DNA of 31,444 nt from Scenedesmus sp. ARA3 (Eukaryota; Chlorophyta; Chlorophyceae; Sphaeropleales; Scenedesmaceae), in NCBI GenBank assembly GCA_004335835.1, contig RWJK01000570.1:4908-36351 (forward strand). Direction: 5' to 3'. Shown one piece after another: positions 9,991 through 20,198 of the stretch. The notes under the pieces are model-generated. The model saw nothing but the letters and a program-made list of their open reading frames with translations. It was not told where the DNA came from and searched no databases. The position numbers were made by a program, and so were the translations under genes. The first letter of the stretch is position 1. Every line of letters begins with the position of its first letter.

Positions 9991-12900
9991 CCGCCACTGC
10001 TGCTAGATTTCAGTAGCATGCCTCACCTGATGCACAGGTACAGAGCGCTGGCCGTGCTTCCCAGTTCCTGCGGGGCCACGCTGCGGATCATGATGGCCCC
10101 CGGGGCCCGCCATGCCTCCGACAGTGCAAAGCCCACCAGCAGCGCAGTAAACGAGCCCCCAGGGCTGTCTGCCAGCAGCGACTGAGCAACAAAGGGCGCA
10201 GCCAACAGCGACGCGCCTGCGGCAGAGAGGTGAAGGTGCGGCAGCAGCAGCAGCCTGAGATAGTGCAAAGCCCACCAGCAGCGCAGTGAAGGATCCTCCG
10301 GGACTATCTGCCAGCAGCGACTGAGCAACAAAGGGCGCAGCCAGCAGAGACGCGCCTGCGGCAGAAAAGTGAAGGTGTGGCAGCAGCATCAGGCTCAGAC
10401 AGTGCAAAGCCCACCAGCAGCGCAGTGAACCATCCTCCGGGACTATCTGCCAGCAGCGACTGCGCCACAAAGGGCGCAGCAAGCAGCGATGCACCTGCAA
10501 ATGTGCAGTTGATGCAGGCGAGACAAGTAAGAATCAACGGAGAAAGTGGTGAGCCAGACAGAAGCCGGCAAAAGGATTTGGCAGCAACAGGGAGCAGGGT
10601 CAAGGAGCCCCCAGGGCTGCCTGCTAGCAGCGACTGAGCAACAAAGGGCGCAGCCAGCAGCGACGCACCTGCAGGCGGTTGGTAGGAGGCGAGACAGGTC
10701 ATATAAACCAGGGGGTTCGCAGCAAGAGAGAAGAGGGCGAGAAGTGGGTCAACAGAGCCAGCCAGCAGTCGGTTCCTGCAAGTTGGTGTGAAAGATCCTC
10801 CAGGGCTGCCTGCCAGCGGCGACTGCAGCCACAGAGGGTGCTGGCAGCAGCGATGCACCTGCAAGAGGGATGTTGGTTGACATCACAGGATTGAAGGGCC
10901 CGGCCATGACATTCCAGGTACACCCCCAGATCATGCATGAACAGCCTGCTCTTACTCGCAGTAAGCAAGTGGACCAAAATACAGATCTGCATGTAAGACA
11001 AGCAGTAACAACGGCCCAAACACAGTAGACGCCGCACACAACAGACAGCACGCATGATAAGTAACAATAACAGAACCGGATTAAGCATCCTCACCTGCGG
11101 TCAGCCGGTAGCGGCCGCACATCACTGAGCCAGTTCGCAAACAGAGCACGGCCGCTTTCAATTGCTGTACTTATGAGAACAGACACCAGACACGCAACAG
11201 CAGCATATGCCCGAGGCCTGAGCTCTCACCTGCAGTCAGCCAGTAGCGGCCGCCCACCACACTCAGCCAGTCCGCGATCAGCCCACCACACACTCCGCCC
11301 AAGATGCCACCGGCAAAATCGCCGCCAGCATCGGCGTATACTAAGCATAACCCTGAACAAGCCCTACTTGCAGTCAGGCGGCAGCCGCCACCCTACACCC
11401 GCAGCCACAGCAAACAGCACAGCAGGTACGGCAAAGTAAAACAGTAACTCCAGAATCACAAAACCCACCTGCGGTCAGCCAGTAGCGGCCGCCCACCACA
11501 CTCAGCCAGTCCGCGATCAGCCCGCCACCCACGCCACCCAAAATGCCGCCCACCGGCAGGATCACCGCCAGCATCGGCGCATACACTCCACTGTCCAGCC
11601 CAAACACCCGCTCATAAAATGTAGAATGCCAGGCAATGAGGGCATAGCTCCCCACATCATTGAGCGCTGCTGCTACTGTGGTGGCTTGGAAAGCTTTCAT
11701 TCCCAGTAGGTCACTAACTGGGTTATGTGAGAGCTTTGCGACAAGCGCTGTTGAGGCAGCAGCAGCAGTGCTGCTGGCGACGGCTAAGGCTGTTGTGGGA
11801 GGCGCATCACCTGCTGCTGCTGCTGCTGCTGCTGCAGGATCTGCCTCTGCCTCTGCTGATGCTGCTGCTGCTGCTGTGCTGCTGTCTTCCAGCTCTACAA
11901 TGCAAGCAGGACCAGACAGCACTGGCTCTGCTGCTGCTGCTGCTGATTCTGCTGCTGGCGCCTCATTATTGCTGCTGCTGCTGCTGTTGTGCCAGCCGTG
12001 CCCAGTCACCATGTTCAGCAGCTGAGCACTCAGATTTGAAGCACCCTCCCTCCAAGATGACGGATCTGTCACACTAACACCCACTGCCGCCGCCGCCGGC
12101 CCCGCTGAACCCTGAACCCCATCAACAGCTGAACCCTTAAACCCTGGCCCCGGCGCGGTTGAACCCTTAGACCCTGAACCCTCGGCCTCAGCATGCCGCG
12201 GCTCCCGCACAGTCAGCAGCATCAGCAGCGCGATCGCAAACCCTGGAATGCCGATCCACGTGAACAGATCTCGCCAGCCGCCGCCACCGGACCCTGCTGC
12301 TGCCTCGTAGGCAATGACATGGAAGTTGTAGTTATATAACGGCGTTACAGCCGCCATGTCACCCATGGTGTAGATTATGCTCATGCGCTGCAGATCTAGC
12401 GCGTCCAGGGGAACCATGGACAGCGCTACTCCCTCGTCTGCTGCTACGCCTGCTGCTGCATCTGCCATTGTGCCGACTCCTGTGAGTCCTGCTGACAAGC
12501 CAGACTTAGCAGCACCGACCCTACATGAAAAGACAGCAACAAGGAACCACGCGGTTCTGTCAGCCAGAGTAAGCAAAACAACCAGGATCAGCACATGTGA
12601 CATGCGCGGCAGACATGCTGAGATAAACATGCAACGGGAACAAAATTGCTGCCCAGCAGGCTACCTGTGGCCGCCAGGAATGTGCACAGGACAACATAGG
12701 AACGTCCCCACAAAACGTGCCAAACTGTGCCATCTTTTTTTATCAAGTACTACATGCCTGCAAAATTGCGCCGCACCTGTGTGCCGCCAGCACCGACGCA
12801 AAGCTCAGAGCCCGCCCCAAATAGATCGCGCAGTTGTAGCCCGCCAGCGCTGTGCTCTTGTTTGCAGGAAACAGGTCCGGGATCAGGGAAAAGCTCACAG

Positions 12901-13152
12901 GGTTTTGCGCGGCCTGCGCGATTGCAAACCCTGTGCGCACGATCAGCAGCTCCCCAAAGGACCCTGCTCTGCTGGAAATGATGGACAGGCTGCTCCACAG
13001 GGCTAAGCCAACAGCCAGCAGCTTAGGGCGGTCCACCTGGCCGCAGCAGCAGCAGCAGCAGCAGTGGGGCTTTCAGCAGATTGAATCACTAGAAAGTATG
13101 GAGAGGCTGCTCCACAGGGCAAGGCCAACTGCCAGCAGCTTGGGGCGGTCCA

Positions 13153-13191
<39 letters not shown>

Positions 13192-14955
13192 TGAGGATTC
13201 AGGGACTTGGCTCCACATGAGATGATGGACAGGCTGCTCAACAGGGCAAGGCCAACTGCCAGCAGCTTGGGCCGATCCACCTGGCAGCAGCAGCAACAGC
13301 AGCAGCAGCAGCAGCAGTTGAGGATTCAGGGACTTGGCTCCACTGAAGATGATAGACAGGCTGCTCCAGAAGGCTAAGCCAACTGCCAGCAGCTTGGGCC
13401 GGTCCACCTGGCAGCAGCAGCAGCAGCAGCAGCAGTTGAGGATTCAGGGACTTGGCTCTGGAGATGATGGAGAGGCTGCTCCAGAGGGCTAAGCCAACTG
13501 CCAGTAGCTTAGGGCGGTTCACCTGGCGGCAGCAGCAGCAGCAGCAGTGGGGCTTTCAGCATATTGAATCACTAGAAGGTATGGACAGGCTGCTCCACAG
13601 GGCTAAGCCAACTGCCAGCAGCTTGGGGCGGTCCACCTGGCAGCAGCAGCAGCAGCAGAAGCAGCAGCAGGAGCAGCAGAAGCAGCAGCAGCAGCAGCAG
13701 CGGCAGCAGTTGTGCATTCAGAATCTCAGATCATCACGAGTCGTCACCCACATTGTCAGCCTGCAGCCTTACAGGACCAGCGCCAGCCTACAGGTAGCTG
13801 TAGCCAGATGACACTGCATGCAATCAAAACAAGAACGTAACCCTACACATCGATCACCTTGTCAGCCAGCAGCCCCACAGGAACCAACGCCAGTGCATAC
13901 AGGTAGCTGTAGCCCGACGTCAGCAGCGCCCCTTGGAAATCCGACAGCCCTAACTCCGGACTGATCATCGGCAGCAGCGCCGGCAGCGCAAACCCACTCG
14001 TGGCTTGATGCACATAACTGAGGCCCAGCACAAACAGCGGCCAGAGCTTTGTGCTGTCGGCAGCAGTAGGGAGTGCCGGTGCTGCTGCTGGGGCTGCTGC
14101 TGCTGCTGCTGCTGCAGGTGGTGAGGCAACCAGGGCTTGTTGTGCTGCTGGGCTGTCTGCTGCTGCCCCCATGGAAGCTGCCTCGGCAAATGCTTCAAGC
14201 TCTAAGGTGTGAGCGACAGCAATAGGAGCAGCACCAGCAGCAGCAGCAGGCTCCACTGCAGCAGCAGCAGCAGCAGCAGCAGCAGGTGCTGGCACTGGCT
14301 GCTGCACTGAAGGTGCCAGCGGTGCAGCAACTGTTGGAGCTGCAGGTGCCGCAGCTGCTGCTGCTGCTGCTGCTGTAGCCGCTGGCAGCACGGATGTCGC
14401 TGCATCCAGAGCTGCTGCTGCTGCATCTGCTGCTGCTGCTACAACAGGCGCCGCGGGCCCCGCAACCTCGGCTGCTTTCTCTGCTGCCCGCTGCGCTGCG
14501 GCAGCGGATGCTACTGCCTGTGCAGTTGCTGCTGCTGCCAGCGCTGCTGCCTCTGCCTGTGCAGCAGCAGAGACTTCTGCTGCGACAGCCGGACTGCGCG
14601 CTTCTGCTGCTGCTGCTGCTGCCTCGGCGTCACTGGCACTGCCGCTGCTGTGCACGACAGCAGACAAGTCCTGCTCTAGCTGCTCCAGCTTATGCAGTAC
14701 ATCTGTCAGCTGCTGTGTTGCTTCCTCCCCTAACTCGAGCACCTCTACCACATGTGCCAGCTCTGCTAGCTTCTTTTCTGTTGCCACTTGCAGCTCAGAC
14801 AGTGCAACTAAATCTGTGCTAGTCAAAGATCCTGACAAGCTGCCGCTGCTGCTGCTACGCTTGATGCCGCCGCTGCCTCCCACTGCTGCTGCAGTGTCGG
14901 GGGCAGCTGCTGTGGCCTCAAGCTGCTGCTGCAGCACTGCGGCATCTGCCAGTTC

Positions 14956-14988
<33 letters not shown>

Positions 14989-15879
14989 CAGTGACTGGAT
15001 GCGTGCTGCTCTGCTGATGACGTCATACATGCTTGTCATGCCATCTAGCTCATCCTCATCTACGCTCAGGATGCTGAAGTCTAGTGGCTTAGCAGCAGCA
15101 GCAGCAGCAGCAGCAGCTGGGCCCTCGTCTAGCAATGCGCTGCTGCCGCTGCCTCCAAGCTGACTGCCAGGCAGCATTGGCACCAACAGCGTTGTGCCGC
15201 TTTTGCTGCTGCTGCTGCTGCTGCTGCTGCCATCTGCTGCTGGGGAGGCTGTAGGAGGTGATGCTGATGCTGATGGTATCAATGGTGATGCTTCTGCTGC
15301 TGTAAGTGCTTCTGCTGCCTGTTGCAGGTCACTGCTGCTGCTGCTGCTGGTGAGGAGCAAGGGCGCTGCCACTGCTGCACCACCATCTGGTGCTGCTGCT
15401 GCTGCTTGTGTAATGCTACTGCTGGTGGCTGCGGTGCTGCTGCTGCTGCTACTGCTATCTAGCACTGACGGTGCACCATCGATGCTGCTTGATGCACTGC
15501 CAGTGCCGGATGGTTCAGCGAGGACCCCCGTGCTGCTGCTGCCCCTGCTGCTGCACAAGCATGATGTTCCTGCAAGCTTGCTTCTGCTGCTGCTGTCTCT
15601 GCTGCTTGCACTGCTGCTTAGGCTTGCTCTGCTGCTGGTACTCCTGCCGCTGCTACTGCTTAATGCTGCTGACTTGTGGCTACTGTTGCCTGGTGCTGGC
15701 TGTAGTGCAGCTGAGCGGGCAGAGGCACAAAGCAAAACAGCGCTGCATGCTGGCCCTGGTTTGCAGGCGCTGAGTGCTCGGGCTCGGAGCAAGCTGCTGC
15801 TGTGTATCACATGCACCTGCCAGCCTGGCCTATGCTGCTGATGCCTGTGGCTACGCGAGCCGCTGAGCGCGGGCTGCAT
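8832..15879 (-). CDS. Major facilitator superfamily transporter, Spinster-like, with giant N-terminal extension
   Basis: Five exons join in phase: 15879-13858, 13036-12777, 12520-11469, 10216-10027 and 9024-8832, about 1,238 residues. The ATG at 15879 opens a Ser/Ala/Arg-rich, acid-poor stretch that could be an organelle transit peptide. About 550 residues of Ala/Ser/Gln tracts with one helical segment (about 360-415) follow. Helices 1-2 start near residue 612. MFS motif A appears as GLLADKVDRPKLL, split by intron 1, and a Spinster-type segment reads SLIPDLFPANKSTALAGYN. Exon 3 carries helix 6 (GIPGFAIALLMLLTVREPRH), a roughly 190-residue Ala-rich loop and helices 7-8. Exon 4 holds 9-10 and exon 5 holds 11-12, ending in polyGln. 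The family moves lipids or organic anions by secondary transport; the substrate here cannot be told. Every exon from 2 to 5 has tandem partial copies around it. Confidence 0.85.
9050..9132 (-). repeat. Copy of transporter exon 5 acceptor edge
   Basis: The first roughly 60 bases of exon 5 (NLIGGFGPVAVAKLAEVV) and its CTTGCAG acceptor recur 108 bases upstream, with boundary 9132, reading NLIGGFVPVAVAKLAGVVLT. The copy then runs into CTG repeats that precede the real acceptor. Confidence 0.88.
9200..9840 (-). repeat. Donor-edge copies of transporter exon 4
   Basis: The 3' part of exon 4 (FALSEAWRAPGAIMIRSVAPQ and onward to the donor at 10027) is repeated downstream with boundaries at 9840, 9608 and 9368, plus a worn fragment at about 9208-9233. 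Copy 9608 is open and ends in a normal GTGAGC donor. Copies 9840 and 9368 have GC where the donor GT should be, and both contain coding-frame disruptions. CTG runs separate the copies. Confidence 0.9.
10217..10870 (-). repeat. Acceptor-edge copies of transporter exon 4 (four copies)
   Basis: The 5' part of exon 4 (GASLLAAPFVAQSLLADSPG) with its acceptor occurs at boundaries 10355, 10494, 10668 and 10858 in addition to the real exon at 10216. The two nearest copies also keep TALLVGFALS before diverging. The farthest (10858) carries a one-base indel that breaks the frame. Divergence increases with distance from the real exon. Confidence 0.92.
11090..11345 (-). repeat. Donor-edge copies of transporter exon 3 (two copies)
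   Basis: The end of exon 3 (second motif-A loop, LIADWLSVVGGRYWLTA) recurs with donor boundaries at 11230 and 11095 besides the real one at 11469. The first copy is about 110 bases and lacks one base in the GGIL region, so it is out of frame over part of its length. The second is about 45 bases. Both copies have GTGAG donors, nearer consensus than the real GTGGGT. Confidence 0.9.
13037..13730 (-). repeat. Acceptor-edge array of transporter exon 2 (five copies)
   Basis: Five tandem copies of the first roughly 75 bases of exon 2 (VDRPKLLAVGLALWSSLSII) with a (CTG)n-CCAG acceptor lie in intron 1. Boundaries are 13153, 13280, 13407, 13522 and 13636; the real exon is at 13036. Spacing is 114-127 bases. 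The coding-like part is nearly unchanged in all copies, while the tails fall into two types, one ending near a TTGAATCACTAGAA word (first and last copy) and one near a TTGAGGATTCAGGG word (the middle three). Confidence 0.95.
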
Positions 15880-18865
15880 GCTTCGGCAGCAACTTTAAAG
15901 TGCAACTGAAGCTTCCAGGTTGTTGGGCAAGCCTGCATGCATGCAGCTGAGCTGTGAGTGATAAGAGGCACAACGAGTACATGGTACCGAGCACCCAACA
16001 CATGATCGCTACAACTAAGCCATAAGTGGCAGCAACAAGTTTCGAGCAGTGTATAAACCGCGCACCGAGGTGAATGCGCCTTCCTGCGCTCCTTCAAACG
16101 TGGCACTCACAAGTGAAGGGCTGCACTGCAAGATCGCACTATGTAATATTATACCTCAACCAAAATCATACCCTCTGCCTCGATTTCCCCAAAACACGGC
16201 GGAAGTGTGTTGGGGCAAGTGTGTGGGAGCAGCAGTTTTGCAGGTTGCGAGACTTATCCTGCTTGCTTATGCGCAGAAAACAATCCTTGCAAGTTGTAGT
16301 TTGCTGTTTCCGCCCGTGACATCCGCTACATAACAGAGCCAGCCCTGGGTGTTGACCGTGCATGTTGGCAGTGGCCCTTCAGGGCCTGGCCCTTGGAGCC
16401 TGGCCCTGGTGTTGTGCAAGGGTAAATACCAAAACACGTTCTGTTCAGGGTGTCATTCAAGGGTTGACTAAGCCACACTTCCTTTTCTTTACAAGCCACA
16501 ACTGCAAGACTTTGGACAAGCTGCACGTCATCACGACAGCAGCAACATCTGTGTCACGCCGATGCAGTGCAAACTCATCCCCGAGCAAACTGGATTGGGC
16601 AGCAGCACTCGACAAGCAAGCCAGTAAAGCCGACTGCCGTCTTTGTTTGCCATGGCAAACTGACATCCTGCAACCGTGTCACACGCTGTCGACTGTTTGT
16701 CAAGAGAGAACTGTGCCCCGGCAGCAACCCCCAAAACCCTACATATTGCCACATGCTGGCACCATACTATGACAGTACACTGTGTCCTGCACCTGCACCT
16801 GCACACACAGCACGCACAGACATGCCTCCCCTGCATGTATGCAGTGCTGCTGGAGCAGCAGATACTGCCACGGAAACCCCCTTTGGCAAATGCTGCCTAC
16901 GCCTAACCACTGGTTAGGCATGGATCGTACCACCGGTGGCACCAACCGGAAGAAGAGTCAGTACCTGAGAGCTGGCAACACAAGGCCCCAGCTGCTCATG
17001 CAACACCGCGGTATCATCACTGCTAGTGTGGAAAGAAGTGAACCGGACAGACCTTGAAAGCTATGCGCCTGACGCACAACTGCTGTCAAAACTATGGCTC
17101 CATGAATCAAGTGCCCAAGCAAGCGTCAACCCTTCAAGCTTCTATGGCACAACAGCAACTGTGCTGCGCTGTAAAGTGGGGACTAGAACGCTGGTGGCAT
17201 AATGCAAGCAAAACCACAGCGGGAACAAGCAAAAAAAAACTGCCACAAAAAAATATATCTGAGGCGACCTCAAGGCGAAAAGCGGCAGAAACCACAGCTA
17301 AGTGGTGTGCACTCACACAGGCTTGCACACCTGTGCTCTACAGCATGAGGGCAGCAGCACAAGCAAAACATTGAAAGCAGGCAAGCCTGCCGCATGCAGA
17401 TCAGCAACCAGCCTGTCATACTGGGATCACAGCGCAAACTAGTCGAAATGAATTGCTGCCTCAGTGGTCAGCTCAGCCAGCCAACGCCAACGCCAACGCC
17501 AACAAAGTGCCTTTCTGATAAGGGTTTTTCCTTACGGAAGCAGCTGCATGTATCACAAACACCAGGCCTGAGGACACATCCTCTACCTGCAGGCAGCAGC
17601 GCCTGCCGCTAAAACTCATGATCATGGGTGGGTGGATGTCACAAAGCCGCCCTGCACGAAACTGCATATGGACGGCAGAGGATAAATGTACCTGAATATG
17701 CCGGATTGTGATCACTGCGGAACGTTCACCAGTTGCATCCACACAGTGGAATGATCGCTGGCAGTACCATGCTCATGCACAGGCATCAGCAATGGTCCCC
17801 TCTTGAAAAAAGCCCTGTCCAACTTTTTGACGTGGAGCGGCCTTTTGAGACCAGCTCTGTCAAACTCAAAACAACAGTGCTCGCACAGCAAGCAAATAGA
17901 AAAGCACACACTCACCATCGCGTGTGCAGGGAACCAGCAGCAAGCTGGCAACAAAACAGGTGAGTTTAGTAACACCTGCTGACTCACAAACACTGTGATT
18001 TTTCATGCACAACGCATGCCACTAGCATGCATGCTGTAGTGCACCACACTGCACGCACTCCCAACCATCTACAGCCATCCTGGCTGTGGCTGTTGGCATG
18101 TAACAACTGCAGCCAGCAGAAAGTCAATTTTTTTTCACTCCAACAGCTGCCTTCCTGCAAGTGAGGACGGCAGCGGCGGTCAAACGTTTGACTGACCGTT
18201 TGACCAGGAACAGTGCTTGCACAGCAAGCACTCACATAGCCAAGGGGCCACTTTGCCACTGGCAGGGCACGTTGGGTGCTACTGTTTGTGCAAAGTTGAC
18301 CCCCAACTGCACAGCAAGTCAGCAGCAAGCTGATTGAAAGCGCCTGCACAGCAGGTGCATTGTGTTGGTGCTGCACGTCGCGGACTGAAACACAAATTGC
18401 CCCTCTTGCGACGTCACAACACTGTCGACGGCACACGCCCACATTCATCAGATTCTTTGCACAACCAACACAGGAAAAGCATGGATGCGACAAACGAGCA
18501 ACGCTGAACTGCTTGACAGGCAAGCACCAGCAGACGCAACGAGCATGTGCTTTCCTCATTCTCAAAGTACCAGACATCAACACATTGCACTTCCAGATTG
18601 TCCTGCCAGTTTTCTGTCTGAGCTGAAACAGCACCTCAAAACTCAACACGCTCGCAACACAACTTTTCCCCTATGCATCACGACCCTAGGAAGCATGCAG
18701 GTTGACGCAGGCTGTCCTTTCAACAACAACGGGCCTGTGTACGCTGGCAACCAGAGAAAGCATCCACGGTGTCCAAACATCCCTCATACAGGGTACCACA
18801 TACATCTGCACATGTTGACGCCCCGCGTGTGTATGTCATGCAGCAGCTGTAAGCATGTTAAAGGC
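15880..18865. other. Intergenic, no gene recognised
   Basis: About 3 kb upstream of the transporter and downstream of the secreted-protein gene. I found no frame with a recognisable domain and no phase-consistent exon chain. It includes a short hairpin at 16901-16919 (8-base arms), a CCACCGGTGG palindrome at 16930-16939, a tandem CCAACG hexamer near 17480-17500, and the palindrome GTCAAACGTTTGAC at 18179-18192. A lineage-specific or non-coding gene here cannot be excluded. Confidence 0.4.
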
Positions 18866-20198
18866 TCAAAGCTGAGCCATCAGCAGCCGTTGACTATTAT
18901 AACGCAGCCGCCGGCCCCTCACATCCTCTGGATCTTCTTTCTGCATGTCATCCTGATCATCCTGATCATCCTGATCATCCTGATCATCCTGATCATGTTG
19001 ATCATGTCCTGCAGCTGCTGCTGCTCCCTTGCCAGCATGTGATGCTGATAGCGCCTTCAGGCTTGCAGCAGGGTTGGAAGCCATGTTCGCTGCAAGCAGC
19101 GCAACCTGTGATGAGCAGCAATTTCCACAGACGCAGCATCCACAGCAGCGGGCGAACATCAGCAGTAAACCACAGCAGCAGTGATATGTGGCAGGGATCA
19201 TTTTGTGGTGGGAAGAGGCAGAGCCCTACAGCAGCTTCCTGCAAGCCGAGCTGCATGTGCTGCTGCGCGCCTGATCACCACTGGGTTGGCGTTCTGCTAA
19301 GGGGAGCGCTGCTGCTGATGGAATTGATGTTCTGCCAAGGGATGTTCTGCTGCTGCTGGGGTGGATGTGCTGCTGTCTCACCTTGTCATCATTGGGGTTG
19401 ATGGCTGACTTGCGCATGGCCTTTGCACTGTTCAGCACACCCACTGCTGCGGCCTGCTACACTAGCAGTGCACTGCAGCAGCTTCCTGCAGGCCGTCCAG
19501 TGTCTGCTGCTGCTCACCTTGTCATCACTGCTGACCAGGTTTGACCGCAGTATGGCCGCACTGCTGTCTCACCTTATCATCATTGGGGTTGATGGCTGAC
19601 TTGCGCATCGCCTTGGCACTGTCCAGCACACCCACTGCTGCCAGCTGCTGCTGCTTCGCAAGCTCGCTGTCCAGCTCATCGTGCTGTGACTCAGCTCCGT
19701 GGTGCGCGCCTGCACAGTAAACGCAACAGGTGCGGTCAAACGGCGGTCAAAACATGGCGGTCAAACACGGCAGTGCAAAGCAGTGGCAGTGGCAAGAAGT
19801 GCTTGCAGCTGATCAGGTAGGTGTTCACGCAGCACAGCTTTTCCTTCTCTACTATCAACTGTCTGAGGCGTGCTGAGTTTTGTAGCTTGCCTCATCTTCA
19901 GCGGAGTTGTGGGTGCTGCAATCGGCTTATCATCAGTGCAGTTTTTTTGGTTGTGCAGCTGCAGGTCCTTGCTGAGCTTCAGACCACAGGTGCATATGCA
20001 CTACACTGATGGCCTGAAAGGACTAGGCAGATCAAAGCACACAAATTATAGAAGATAGTTTAAGCTCATTGAGCTGTCAACAATGACCTTGCGCCTCTTA
20101 TTGCTGCTGCACTCACTTGCCAGGCTGGCACAGGCCAACAACGCCACAAGGAACAGTCTCCACGCCGTAGCTCCTGATGCGAAACCTTTCGATGCCAT
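18866..20198 (-). CDS. Small secreted or ER-lumenal protein with acidic Asp-Gln repeat, unknown family
   Basis: I assembled exons 20198-20117, 19709-19573, optionally 19453-19382, and 19105-18866; phases agree at every junction. The protein is about 152 residues, or 176 with the optional exon. The N-terminus MASKGFASGATAWRLFLVAL continues as LACASLAS, a classical signal peptide with cleavage probably near residue 27-28, so the product should enter the secretory pathway. The mature part is charged and Ala-rich (AHHGAESQHDELDSELAKQQ, then SAKAMRKSAINPNDDK). It ends in a histidine/aspartate stretch with a DDQ repeat and a basic end, RRLRYNSQRLLMAQL. Exon 1 ends in a consensus GTGAGT donor. I do not recognise a family. 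The gene is judged real from signal peptide, splice phases and coherent composition; expression data would be needed to settle it. Confidence 0.65.
18950..19000. repeat. 9-bp TGATCATCC minisatellite inside coding sequence
   Basis: About five near-identical nonamers, each containing TGATCA, encode the DDQ repeat of the secreted-protein gene. A variant unit (TGATCATGT) follows on the plus strand. Copy-number change would lengthen or shorten the acidic tract in frame. Confidence 0.9.
19382..19520 (-). repeat. Donor-edge copies of secreted-protein exon 2, one a possible cassette exon
   Basis: The 3' part of exon 2 (VGVLDSAKAMRKSAINPNDD, real donor at 19573) recurs with donor boundary 19382, reading VGVLNSAKAMRKSAINPNDD. 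This copy has its own candidate acceptor (GTGTAGCAG, boundary 19453), so 19453-19382 is 72 bases, in phase 0-0. It could be spliced in to add 24 residues. A third remnant with an AAG-GTGAGC donor lies at boundary 19518. Confidence 0.8.

Noticed and set aside
12110..12190. Interstitial telomere-like CCCTAAA/CCCTGAA words
   Set aside because: The words are imperfect, irregularly spaced and lie in the coding frame of the transporter's central loop, encoding a Gly-Phe-Lys-Gly-Ser type repeat.
13037..13730. CRISPR-like regular array
   Set aside because: The evenly spaced repeats are copies of a transporter exon edge with splice acceptors and CTG runs, in an intron of a eukaryotic gene. Repeat and intervening lengths vary and no cas genes are present.
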